64,000 nucleotides of DNA from assembly GCA_900708905.1 (NCBI GenBank), contig CAADRB010000008.1:827120-891119 (forward strand), read 5' to 3'. The notes beneath the pieces are model-generated. The model made no database searches and was not told the DNA's origin. It worked only from the letters and a program-made list of their open reading frames with translations. The position numbers and the translations under genes were made by a program. The first letter of the stretch is position 1; the number at the start of each line of letters is the position of its first letter. This DNA is from Hymenolepis diminuta (Eukaryota > Platyhelminthes > Cestoda > Cyclophyllidea > Hymenolepididae). Below, piece after piece: positions 23,822 to 36,000 of the stretch.

Positions 23822-26800
23822 ATGTTTATATTCCTGCAGTGCTTTATTTTGCACCTCACTTTAATTCTCACCTTCCAAAAGACAACAGTCAGTGCAAACT
23901 ACTTTATCGAAAGTGAAGATGTCAAAAATTACAGTAAAACGGTAACTATGGAAATCAATAGGGAGACAACGGAGGAAGGCGAACGAAAAGACAAAATGGG
24001 TACGCTATCAGATAAATATGAATACACTATATATATGCACTATATTTATGCCATAAGCTTTTATTCTAATAAACAACGCTTTGAGTTATTCGAAGAAAAA
24101 ATTGAATATCTCGAAAAATAGAATGAATGTGACTTTAGAGGTTAAGATTTGGAATGAGTTTTCTTATTGACCTATCTTTTGATGAAATTTATAAATTGTT
24201 GAAATTGCTTCAATTTTACCAAAAGAAAATTCTAAAAAGGTGGCAAATAAAATATAAATTAACATAAATATGTCACAGATCTCTGTCGTTAACAGAATGT
24301 AATCTGACGTTTCAGATGTGGGAGACGATATCTTGACTTTGATTAGTAATCAATTTCGGCCCCAGAGATTATGCGCACACTTCAAATAAGTCGGGAATGA
24401 GGATTTAACTAAATGTAACTTTTGCAACCCAGCATTCAGTAGACAGTATTATGTAAACAATATAAGTGCTTAGGTAAATTATAATAACAAATTAAAAAGT
24501 GCTATCTGATTTGCAACGAAATTATGAAACAAATATTAATGTAATATGAAACAATGATATATGCAGGCCAATATTTTAAACCAGCAGTAAATTTTGACAA
24601 CGGGTCTCCCAGAGCATTAACAAAGACAACACTGGTAAAATTTTATGCTTTTGAATATTACTTAAATTTTAAAAATATGCATTTTGGTTTATGTTGACAA
24701 CAACCTTGTATCTAACATATGAAAGCATTTATTATGCTAAATATGTAATCTCCAATGAAATGGTGAGGAATTTAACACAAATTGTTTATTTTTTACTAAA
24801 TAGAGGATTTCGACTCAAATGTACTACTCTCGGCGGTTGAAGGAGATTACGGTAGGTCAACATGATCTTCAAAACCATAAAAATGTCTTTCATATCTGAA
24901 ACTATTTTATTATTGTGATAGTTAAAACCATATTAGACCAAATAAGGAGGATTTTTTTAATTTTTTGTTTTCTTGACTTACTTTAAAATATTCGTCAGCC
25001 TATTTAATTTAGAGGAAGTCGTCGTTGATGTGACACAGAATCTGGATTACGGTAGATACAATCCATAAAGCAAATTAAAGTCCCAACGCTATTTTCCGTA
25101 AAGTTTTGAGTTTTTACCAGTTAAACTTAGATACCTCTTTTTCAGGACTTCAGATAAACCAAAATGTGACAGTTTTCATTTAGCCTGTTTTAAAAAGTGG
25201 TGTTTTATAACTATCGTAAGTTAAAATATTTATGAAATTTGGTTCGGTTTGAACGCTAATTAAGAAATAGAAAAGTTTCTAAATTTAATGGCCGCCATTC
25301 TTTTTGCCTTTTGATAAGAGATTTCGTATTTTTTTAATCTAGAAAAAAGTCTACATTGAGATTTACGGCAATTTCAAAAATTAAGCCATTTCATACTTCA
25401 TAGTACAGATCAGTAAGAATAAACTTTTCTATTTATAAGCTTAATAGTAAGATTCCATCTGCTTCAATTCCACTAACATACGAATCAGAGTAAAATTTTA
25501 AACTGTTGCACTTTTTGCGAAATCAAACCGAAATTAATATTAAGAAGATTATAAAGCTAAAATTGGTACGTATATTTATTTCCTGCTATTTTATTAAAAA
25601 ATAATAAAATGAGTTCAAATGTTCAAAATTTTGCACTACGTTCTTCAATAAATGCTTCATATTGACAGATTCGTTAGGATCTACATTTCGACAACTCGAA
25701 TACGGCAAGAAATTTAGTAATCGTAAAAGAAAAGGCCTGATGAAATTTGTCACCGTTTTTTTATTATATAATATCTGTGTATTACTGATTTAAAATAGGA
25801 AACAGGGGTATTTTGTTGAATTCATCTGGCAAAATATTAAAACGTGTATAAATCAGATTGTCAATAATACAATATGAAAAGTAATTTAAATGAAATTTAA
25901 AACAAAATTACAATTTATATTGATTTAAATTGAAAATAAACGCCTATGTTATTTACAATGAGTGAAATGAGATACATACTTAGAAACGGCAATTCAAATT
26001 TGTAATAGAAAAAATATACTTATTGTTCAAAATATCAAAATTAACAAAATCACGTTTAAATTATCACTGATCTAGCTGATCCTGCTGTTAGTTGTGAAAA
26101 TGAATTTAAAATGAGATTGAATTTTCGTTTAACAGAAGTAGATACAAAAGTGGAACGGGATACTTCGATTACGATATGTAACGATGACTCACATTTGGTC
26201 ATTTGACTAACATCAAAATACTTTTTTCAAGTTTATATGGCGTTCAAAATAGTTTATTTAACAGAACTCGTAACTAAAAAGATTTCAAAGGATTCCGACA
26301 ATGTTTGGACGCATTTATTTAAAATATTTTTAAAAAAATAAATACGTATTTCAAATTTGTTTAAAAATTAAAAGATTTATTTTTGTTTATAATATTCCAA
26401 AATCTTTAGAATGCGTTTTCTTTTGTGTAGGAAATCCTGAAATGTATCTGCCTAATAAATTCACTGTTGAACGGATGGAGTTGCAGGAAAAAACAGATAA
26501 TTCAAATTACAGTACGTAATGACGAATTAAATTTAATCAATCTAAATATGAATAAATATTCAAACAACGTTTTCACAATTAATCACAATATAATAACAAA
26601 ATAATTCTTCGCACAAGTCATAACAGAAAGGAAATCAGGGGATTCTGAATCCGGTTTATTAATTTTATCTTATCATTCTTCAGTGCGAATTTACAGTGCA
26701 CAATCTCTTCCTTAAACGATATTTTAATGACAACCCTATTTCTGTTTGTATGTGTTTTAGGATTAACCAATCAGAATTTTCGAAATCTTGAATATTTTTA

Positions 26801-29800
26801 TGGAAAAGTTATGATTTTGATAGTTTAAGCTTGGCATGAATTATAATCACATTTTCGTATTTTTGTTTTTCCTTTACTTCTACGGCAATCAACATAGTTA
26901 ACTTATAAAACTTGTACATATTAAATCGAAGAAAATATTTAAAAATTTGAACATTGTTTCGAAGTATGCTTAAAAAGTATAATGATTTCGATATAATTAA
27001 CATTAGTGGAATTTTTCTCGCATATTTTCGGCCATTCGTGATCAATTCAAAGTGTATTTTTAATCGATATAAAAAATTCCTTAAAGAAAATCTGATTTTT
27101 TAATAAAGAAATTAATATAAAGACTAAAGATTTCTAATATAAAGATATTGTTAATTAAAGTAACACAATATTATTGAACACTAACCATAAAACTCTCCAA
27201 AATTTGTTTTCAAACTTAGTTTGTTCCTGTTGGAAAGAACAAAAATTAATTAATTAACGAATAACAAAAAAATAATTAAAATCACAAATAAGTATGCATA
27301 TTATTACATTATGGAGTGTTTATCATTAATCTTTTTATTATTTCAGCTGATCACAGTGGAGAAATTTTAACAGATTCTGCTAAAGATCCATTCCCATACG
27401 GTAATAACATGAATATGATGTGATACGCAATCAATTACCCAATCACTAATAATTGATTTATACATATATTTTAGAACATAATCCGTTCTTGAAAACACAT
27501 AGGAGCACCTGTGGCTTAAAACAAAATACTCAGTTGAAAATCATAGGTGGTCAGGAAGCCAAACCCCATTCGTGGCCGTGGATGGTAAGTGCTTCGCGTT
27601 CTGTATACCAATAATAACCTATAGAAACACAAAAATAGGTTTATAATATTTCCTTGTGGAAAATAAAAAAAAATTGAATAACAAACGGTCCGGTAAATGG
27701 TTAATGGGATGCTGAGAGTAAATTTAGCATATCAAATAGTCTTTCTTCATTGTATTATTTATATTCTAGATTTACGATATTTTCTTGCCGGATATTTGAC
27801 ATTTTAAACTTTATGTGACTCATCACCCAGTTTAACGGACAAGTTCTTGTTCAATTCGTTCATTTCGTCTGAGTTTAGATGGAGAATAGTATGCTGTCCA
27901 AATTTCCCAACTTTGAAAAATAAGGTGGCTGTTCCGCTTCATTCTATAATGCCGTCGGTTTGTTTAAGCAAGCAAGATTTCTTTCTGACTATCATTACAG
28001 AAAGACGATTTTACTTACATTATTTTAGCATAGAAGGCTCCGTGGAGTACGCATTATATATATGTATACATATATGTTTATTACTTAAGATTACGTACAT
28101 TACACTATTCGGATTCATAACTACTGCAAAAATGAAATAGTTTGGGAATAGAGTGGGGATTTGAAATAATTACTCTTTCTCTTCACAGCACGTAGAACAT
28201 TTGGCTCTGCCTTTTCATCTTTTAAAGAAGTTTACACTATAATCAGTGTTAACATCAAGGACAATAATTTAATATTAGACGTTCAAGCTATCCCTCCTGT
28301 TATTAGACTGAAAGTACAGGTGGTTAAACATTGGAAGTCCTTACTGATTATTGAGTCTGATAGACAATAGTTCAGTTGAGGGTGTAAAATCACTGCTTTC
28401 CATTCCGGGAGCACTCAAATACGGTTGACATTTCAGCAACTCCCCGTTTTCGCTCGAATTTCCTTCGTTGCGTACAGATTTTACTCAAAAAGTATTTTAC
28501 GCTCAGTTATGCTAAAGTTACTGCATACTATGTAAAACACTTCAAAAATTTTAACTTTCGAATTTTGTTACATGATGATGAATGATAAGTTTACAACGAT
28601 CTCCAATTCAAAGGAATTATTTGCAGCTCAGTGAATGTGTATTCTTTTACCAAAGGCACTTTCATAAACTCCATGTGTTTTATTTCACTCTATTGGTTTC
28701 TGATTATTTTGCGTTATTTTCAGGTCGGTTTGTACAGAGCACAGTTAATCAGGGAGGGCAGGACCATAAAATTGGGTATACAACCACATCCTTTCTGTGG
28801 GGCTTCCCTGATCTCACCTCGACATCTCGTTACCGCCTCACACTGTGTTATGAATTTGAGTAGGGGTGCCGTCTTCGATTCCAAACACAAATGGATACAA
28901 CCTGAACAATATCTTCCCTTTAGCATTGTGGCGAAATTAGGTGATCATAATACTCTTCATGAGGAGGAATTGTCGGAGGAATATCTAGTCCAAGAAGTGA
29001 TGCATTTCCAAGAGGAAAGTATCTTTTTAGACAATGACATCAGTCTAATAAAACTAACCCAACCCGTTACTTTCAGTAAGTAAAATTTGCATTTGAAAAT
29101 TGGAAAATTTATTTTAATAGACTCAATTTCTGATTATGAGAAAACATCTGAATATGAAAAATGGGGGATTTTAGTGGACCTGGATAGTTACTTCAAAGCT
29201 GAAAGATCCTAACAAACTTTAAAATTTTAGATGCATTTTGTTGACTGCTTTTTCATTTCGAGTAGTTCTGTGTGTCATGTTTTAGTATTTGCCAGATTTT
29301 GAGCATAATGATTCCTGCTGTTCTATAAGCCTATGTGATCTTGAAATTCGATTAGAGAACTAAAATGATTGAACGGAAAAATAAATTCTTTCTGAAGTAC
29401 AAACAAATGCAAACCTTCATTTATAAAAATACTCAGTCCAAGTAACATTCTTTGAAATAATCTTAAAAATAACGTACCGCTTTGACATATTTCAAAACTA
29501 TCTTCCAAGCAGAGAGCCTCCAATTAGAGTATTATTTTATGTACAATCTCACAATTTCGGGAGAAATTACCTTAGTTTGCTTGGGTTTCCCTATAATAAA
29601 TATAATATTAAAACATATAAATACTTTTGCTAAATTTGTTGCCTCGATGAACACTTTAGCTAGTCCTCCTTTCAAGCAAATAGACGTAGTATTCTTGAAG
29701 ATCTTTTCCGAGTGGGTATCCAAAATTTTTTTTTATAAATTGGGAAATGTAGCTCAGGGTAACGAAATCTGAGAAGTCAGGTTGCAGAATCAGCGTCTCT

Positions 29801-31338
29801 ATGTGAATACTCATTAAATTGAGTTTTTCTTCACTAGAGGGTCTCTATTTTGCTACCACTGCACTGAAGATGAATGCTGGAATGCGGTTTCCTTAATGTG
29901 CATATTAACATTTAGGTAAAGTTCATGTTTAATTTAGAAAATATCGCCTCATTTGTTTGGTATTTCTTCCTTAGGTAAAGCAATCCAACCGATTTGTGTT
30001 CCACCTCCAACATACGAATTGCCCGCCGGAGCAAAATGCACGACTGTTGGTTGGGGATGTACTAAAAGAGACGGAGTTTCAGGCTCACCAGTACTGAAAG
30101 AGGAAGAACTGACTGTTATGCCTTTGGATATATGCCGTGGCTTCAATCCACTGGTTCACGATGGTCAGATTTGTGCAGGTGGAGCTTATAAAGTAAGTTT
30201 GGATTCTTGAAAGAAAGAAGTTTCGCTTATTCAGTTAGATAAAAATCATTTTATGGCGTATGCTTGGAACATACCAATTCGGGCAGACATTTGACGTCGA
30301 ATTAAATTTGTTTAGAAATTGTCGTTACTTGATGAGTTATGTAGTTGTTAAATGAGGAGTTATGAATGTAAAACTTTTATATCTTGTGAATATTTTGAAG
30401 CGGCCTTTGTATCACCCACGCTACCTTAAAATCAACGACAATCTTTGGCTATAGCCACTTGTCAGTATCTGAAAGAAAAATGATAATTTGTTAACAAGCA
30501 AAGATCTCTCCTTTTTTCATCCTTGCAACCGATAATCAAGCAGGGAAATCCATCATTACCAGGTTTGATTAAATGTAAACAACAATCTAAAAAACAGCGC
30601 CCGTGAACAGTATTTATTAATAGATTGGGCTCTCGGAACTAAAAACATTCAGTACCACCAAGGTCAAAATTGAGTACTTAACAAATTGTCTTGAGTCGCT
30701 GATTTTATTCTAGAAAATGCCACGTGAATGTGAGGTACACAGTTATAGATATCTTCCGATGTGCATACTTTCATAGTAATATTAATTTTCTTTATTTAAA
30801 GAGCGCATCAAGAATGCAAATTGGACAATATGGTCCATAGCTCTCAAATCCTATTGCGATGAAGAGAGATCTCAACGATGCTTTACGATTGATTTGTCTA
30901 TTTTTGTCTCTCTTTTTTTCAGCATCGACTTACGATGTTTAGTACTGATAATTAATTTCAAGAAAACATTTTCTATTAATTTCGTAGAGCAGTGTTGAAT
31001 TCGAAATTTTTAGATGAAAGCACACACTCGGCAGTGCAAACACATAAGGAGAATGATTGCATGGCCAATTTCTTTTTACATATCTGATATAACCGACACG
31101 AAGATTTTTAAATTAGAGTTTGCGTTAATCTTCTACAACATCAACTCACGTATATTATTCTTTTCAGACTGGTGGCAAGGGTGACAGCGGTGGTGGATTT
31201 TACTGCAAATTATCTCCTGAGGATGATCAATGGTACCTCTTCGGAGTAACCAGTATTGGAACACCAATGCCTGGTCCAACAATCTTTGCTTCAGTTCCAC
31301 CTCTCTCTAACTGGATCAATAAGAACGTTGATGAATAA
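23822..31338 (+). CDS. Secreted chymotrypsin-fold serine protease with modular pro-region
   Basis: Proposed exons: 23822-23933, 24804-24851, 25013-25051, 26431-26511, 27347-27400, 27475-27584, 28724-29075, 29975-30192, 31168-31338; all phases agree, 394 residues. A signal peptide (MFIFLQCFILHLTLILTF) leads into an acidic pro-region made of small phase 1-1 exons, then STCG and the activation site K133|IIGG. The triad is His188 (TASHC), Asp253 (DNDISLIKL) and Ser345 (GDSGGG). Cys pairs 1-122, 42-58, 136-201 and 168-182 are all present; the 191-220 pair is absent. The S1-pocket position 189 is Thr, so trypsin-like Arg/Lys specificity is not expected. It is likely a secreted endopeptidase activated by cleavage after Lys133. 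The last four exons are near certain; membership of each small exon is inference. Confidence 0.85.
24316..24345 (+). other. Candidate optional 30-nt cassette exon of the + protease
   Basis: Between a GTTTCAG acceptor and a gtaatc donor lie 30 nt in phase 1-1, reading VGDDILTLI between the split codons. Length and phase match the neighbouring small exons, but it does not end on Tyr. It could be skipped or included without changing frame. Confidence 0.3.
24804..24851 (+). other. Pro-region cassette exon, 48 nt, phase 1-1
   Basis: Acceptor AAATAG, donor gtaggt. Encodes DFDSNVLLSAVEGDY between two split codons. Ends on a Tyr codon plus one base, the shared signature of this exon row. Confidence 0.55.
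25013..25051 (+). other. Pro-region cassette exon, 39 nt, phase 1-1
   Basis: Acceptor AATTTAG, donor gtagat. Encodes EVVVDVTQNLDY; the end GGATTACG at the donor resembles the AGATTACG end of the exon at 24804-24851, suggesting exon duplication. Confidence 0.55.
25678..25704 (+). other. Candidate cassette exon with a GC donor, 27 nt
   Basis: Acceptor TCGTTAG, then 27 nt in phase 1-1 reading STFRQLEY, ending GAATACG before gcaaga. GC-AG introns use exactly this kind of donor. It carries the Tyr-plus-one-base ending of the family. Could also be a decaying exon. Confidence 0.3.
26136..26173 (+). pseudogene. Probable decayed cassette exon with a mutated donor
   Basis: Follows a TTTAACAG acceptor and ends TTCGATTACG, the family ending, but the next bases are atatgt rather than gtatgt, and the length (38 nt) is not a multiple of 3. 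Reads as a dead member of the cassette row. Confidence 0.3.
26431..26511 (+). other. Pro-region cassette exon, 81 nt, phase 1-1
   Basis: Acceptor TTGTGTAG, donor gtacgt. Encodes a Glu-rich segment (NPEMYLPNKF, then ERMELQEKTDNSNY), ending on Tyr plus one base like exon 1 (KNY) and the other cassettes. Confidence 0.55.
27347..27400 (+). other. Pro-region cassette exon, 54 nt, phase 1-1
   Basis: Acceptor TATTTCAG, donor gtaata. Encodes DHSGEILTDSAKDPFPY, ending on Tyr plus one base. It is spliced 74 nt upstream of the exon holding the IIGG activation site. Confidence 0.6.
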
Positions 31339-31554
31339 GAACTTGATACTTCCCCAAACAAATTTTATTTTTCTCTTGCGATGGAGGTGTATGTGGTGGT
31401 GGTAGTGGTATAGAATAATCTATTGTAATTTTTTTTATTGTTTACATTTGAAATGTGAAAAATCAAATATATTCCAATACAATTTATTTGCTATAATTGA
31501 TTATTTGTTGTAATTCAATTGCGCTGCAATACCATGAAGTCTAGCTTTTGCTGT

Positions 31555-31870
31555 TTTGGTCTATGTGCTTGCTAGGTAACACTAGGCTACAGTTGACTCA
31601 GATCGTGGAAGAGGTTGAGAAGTGAGAAAACAGACGCGTTATTAATTCGGCAGAGACTATATATGAATAGATGCAAGTAGTCTTCTTAATATTAATGTTT
31701 AAATATCAAAACACTGCCGGATCGATGATGGTTTATGTTCCTAATAACTGTCAAGCTTTTAGAAGCGGTGTTCACCCGCGCATTGAAACGGATAATGAGT
31801 AACTCAGTGACCGGCTGGGAGAATTGTACATCCTAACACATAACATAAATCCTGTGAGTTTAAGCCTTGC
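31555..31870 (+). repeat. Dispersed repeat family R2, copy 1
   Basis: Shares ordered blocks with 45025-45330: GCTAGGTAACACTAGGCTAC, GATGATGGTTTATGTTCC, TAACTGTCAAGC and GAAACGGATAATGAG. Non-coding. Lies about 220 bp past the stop of the + protease. Possibly part of an LTR or untranslated region of a retroelement. Confidence 0.55.
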
Positions 31871-32692
31871 TTGTCAGCATCAGTTAAGAACTGGGAAGGT
31901 TTATTTTTGTTATTAAAATGTAATCCGTCAGTTTTCACTTAGTTCCATCTCCATCAAGCTGGATCTTCAGAATACCGATTAATAAAAATTTTGTATTTTG
32001 TGTTGTCATTTGTCCTCTGTTGCCTTATATTTTCGCCAAAAAAATGCTTTACAAACTATAATTACTTTCGAATTTTTTCTGTAAGTATCCTATTGTAAGA
32101 AATTGTTCTTTCCTCTTAAAATTAAGTGCCCCAAGTAATCAATGTGGTTTTTAACAAAGAAAATTACTATGCAAATTATTTAATGGATTATTTAGAGAGC
32201 CATTTTAATAAATCCTTCCTTTGTGGACTTTAATTAATACAATACTTAACAGGAGATGACTTATTTTCATAAAATGGAGCATAAGCGAAGTTAAATATAT
32301 ACAGATAGTACCAGTGAAATGTATTTCGGATTGACAAGAAGTGTGCACATTTTTTGGCGTCAGTAATAACTGGGACCAAATTGAATACATATCAAGATTA
32401 AAACCGATTGTAAATGAAGCAAACTAGTTCAGAATTTTTCAAAATGTAATCATTTAACCGTTTTCAACTAAGCGTTATTTTGAGTACTATTACTTGGACA
32501 AAGAGTTATTTCGGATGGTAAGTTTCTCATGTTTAAAATATTTTGGTCAGTTTTCTTTGCATGTTAGGGTAAGCCTGGATTAACTTGCGCTATGTGAAAA
32601 TGAACGAAAAAGATCCCTGTCTAATTATAAGCTTGCCTTCATTCTGTTTTACGTTATTTTTTCATCTATCACTTGTGCAATTTATGTTAGTG

Positions 32693-32740
32693 TTACATAT
32701 AAGAAAATAATATTTTTCCCAAAATAATTCTTATATGTAA
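32693..32740. repeat. Perfect 13-bp inverted repeat (hairpin)
   Basis: TTACATATAAGAA at 32693-32705 and its exact reverse complement at 32728-32740 enclose a 22-nt loop at the left edge of R3 copy 1. In the other R3 copy only the right arm is partly kept. Confidence 0.8.
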
Positions 32741-33005
32741 GATTCTTTATTTTCCACCTTCCAATTCCTGCTTCTTTTAATTCCCTTTTATTCGAACGAA
32801 TTTATTTACATTGCGGTTGCAAATGGCACACAAGATAAATCGACCTATCGATACTTGTTTTAATATGGTTTAGGTTGTTTTGTATTGTGGTGTTGTCGGG
32901 TCGTGTTTGTAGCTAGTGCAGTGTCTTGGGGAATCTGAGAGTCGGTTACGCTATCCTTTGGAGAAGAGCAGGTTACGACAGTCAAAAAGAGAATTAATTC
33001 GTGAG
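32693..33005 (+). repeat. Dispersed repeat family R3, copy 1
   Basis: Closely matches 48345-48625: ATTCTTTATTTTCCACCTTC, TTCCCTTTTATTCGAACGAA, ATAAATCGACCTATCGATA, TTTTGTATTGTGGTGTTGTC and GTGTCTTGGGGAATCTGAGA all recur in order with about one difference in six. About 290 bp, non-coding, terminal features unclear; a solo LTR is one reading. Confidence 0.7.
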
Positions 33006-36000
33006 GAGTATAATGATAAATTGGGGGCATTTTTCAATGGCAGCGTTTATATTTTCTTCCTTAGGTGATTAACCTTCACACCTATATCTTGTCAATTAGT
33101 TAATACATGTCAAATTTAACTCGAATTGAATGATACTTTTGAAATACTCTCACCGACAATGCTTGTAATATTCTTCACCAAGCTATCTTTATTGAAAAGA
33201 ATTAGAGTGGAATGCATCCATGTTTAATCGAAGGCCTTGACTTCAGCATACAACTTATTTAAAATCTAAACCTTTTTGAATATTTGCTCTAGTTACAAAT
33301 GGAATAATTTTTGGGCTCTGTAGTCCCTCATTTTTAAATTATGGCTTATTTAATGATTACCTGGATAAAGAGGATTGCCATATGTGAAGAAGTTCTATAT
33401 CTCTCTTAAATATTTCACTCCTCCACTTCGCTAAAAACTGTGAACACTTGATAAGATTGCACTATTGTCCATTAATTGCACAAAAGGTAATATCTTTCCA
33501 CTTGTAATATGAATAACGCCGTGTCCCGAAAACAATTTTTCTGAACCTTAACTAACCCCCAGCTTCACAATGTCCCCCCTGTTCGTGTTCTTTCTCTGGC
33601 TCCTTTTTGATATTTCTATCCGACCCGATTCCCTGTCTGTGATCATTATTTTAGGAGACTAATGACCCTAATCGCTCTCTCACTCCTGTTAGAATTAGAT
33701 CTATGTACTTAACAGAGTTCGAGGGACATAATAATTAGCACATCTGGATGTGTTCCGATTTTCTTCCAATTAACTGGCTTGAGATCGGAGTCCCTTTTCA
33801 TTGGGGCATTAGTCAAATTTGGTCTTAGTGTTATTGCATTTCCGTACTAAACACTTGCAAAATAAGATAACAGAGTATAAAACTAATAGTGAATATCTAA
33901 AAACTGTTTTCGATCAACCTAACACTGATCGAATTTCAATTTCTTAGTTGAAGCACCACTTGTACATGTAATAGCCAGTTCCTTTTTACCGGTGGGCATT
34001 ACTCAGGTAAAATGAACACAAGTCTTTTACCTTCATTTAATAAAAACCTTGATCTTCATATTATCCGTAGTCAATACAATGGAATAAAAACCTTCTTAAT
34101 CATCTTATCAAGGAATTTCAAGTAATTAGTTAGACGCTAGATCTTTTTTACATCAATGAAACGGTATTTGCTTTATCATTTTGTCACAACTTAATGCGGA
34201 GAGTAGGGAAGGTAAAATTATAACGCAGTTTATTAAATTAACTGCTAGGGGGACATATAAACAATATCTTTTTTATTGGCTTCCTGGAAGATAGCAATAA
34301 AGGGCAAGTCATTAGTAATTGTAAGTTCTACAATAATAATATGTAAGCTCACTAAAGAAGTATGCACTCAACAATTTAGTAGTTTGGAGATTAGTTAGAG
34401 ATATATTGAATACTGGATTCGGGATTTTCACTTCTCCTGTTCTCCCCTTTTGACAAGACCTGCATCGAATCTGATGTCAAGGTTGGGGATTAGTTTCAAC
34501 TAGCTTTGTTTTTATATGACCTAAGGCAATAAGAAATTGGGCATGGGAATTCATATCTGATGGTTGCACTTGAAGAACACTGAACCAATAGATTTTACAG
34601 AAACAGGGCCTTCTTTTCTGCGAGAATTCGCATGCATTTGACAGCTTTGCACTTCCCCCGAAATAGAGATTCACACTTTTAGGGACAGCATTTGATATTG
34701 TTGATTGGTTTAACCATGTCAAATCCTAATCAAACTAAAGGCTTCTTCAGCGTCATGATCAAGTTGCTTTGTCATTACTTTACGTGAGCATCCTTAATAA
34801 TTCTGATGAGTCGAAAGAATCTTTATGGTAGGAGAACTGAAAAGACTCTTTAAATCAGTCCATATGCGAATTGTTCTCTGGCCGCAGGATTTATCAAAAG
34901 GATTAGCTTAACTAGTGTGATTTAGCGAGGGCGTAAATCTAAAATCAGTCTGTTTGTTTATTTTATTCACATTGTACTATCGTTACAATTCGTGCAGGGA
35001 TATTTTGTTATGCCAGGTTGCATATAATACCTGAGGTCAAGAAATAAGTACAAATATGAATTCCTACCTTTTTTCACACACATACACACACTCCTTGGGA
35101 AGACAACCAGCTAGCCGGAGCTCTGGAGTATTTTGTCATCTCTTTCACGGTTAGAAAGTCTTTACAGGTTGTTCAGCGGATGTGTCAATGAGTACCGAAC
35201 TCATAATCTCTAATTTCATATACTTTCACTTAGCATTCAGCTAATCTGAATGCTTTTAACCGAGTATTACTCGTCTAACAACCAAAAGCAAAGTACCCAG
35301 AGTCTCTTATATATGATAAATATGTAAATACAAATAGAAAATGGGGTGAGAAGTTGGAATAGGTTGTTCAAAAGTATGACTTTAAGTCCACGTTACCACC
35401 TTGACTTCACATAACTACAATCATTTTTTAATATCGTCCATGGCAACTCAAAAACTGTTGCAAAGTATAATCCTCTGAACCCAAAATAGTAAAATAGTCT
35501 AGGGAGGGATGAAAAGGAGGGTTAAGAGTTTAAATTCATTTGAATTCTGGAAGTGCTGGGTTGTCCACTTTCTCATGTAAATCGTATATAAATGTTCTAA
35601 GGCCTGATTTTCATGATTTGATATCCGAGTTTCTGGGTTGAGTTCAGGTCAGCGACATTGAGAGCTCGTTGACCAGTTAGTTGGTTAACCGATTCATTAG
35701 TTTCTTCTAATAGTCATGGACAGAGAGATAAGACTAGAGAAAGCAAATTTAATATCACAATTAATATGCTTAATGATTACAGTAAATTTCATTAGCCCCT
35801 ATTGCGTTCCAACCTGAAAAATGTAGGAAAGAGTCTATAGATGATGAAAAAATTGATCCAAATCATGGATGTATGCTTTAAGAAAATCAAAATAATAATT
35901 AAATTCAATATGCAGGATCCATTATAAAAAATTTTCCTCTCGTTTATTTTAATTATTGAAAGGTTTAATTTTATCACTAAATGTGAACTAATTCATAAAA

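Noticed and set aside
34477..34722. 81-codon frame on - with several Cys
   Set aside because: Starts at TTG, no supported acceptor in phase, no family resemblance; left as unexplained sequence.
34801..34825. CTGATGAG followed two bases later by CGAAA, resembling a hammerhead ribozyme core
   Set aside because: Stem II would have almost no base pairs and no upstream strand pairs with the GAATCTTT that follows, so stems I and III and a cleavage site cannot be formed.
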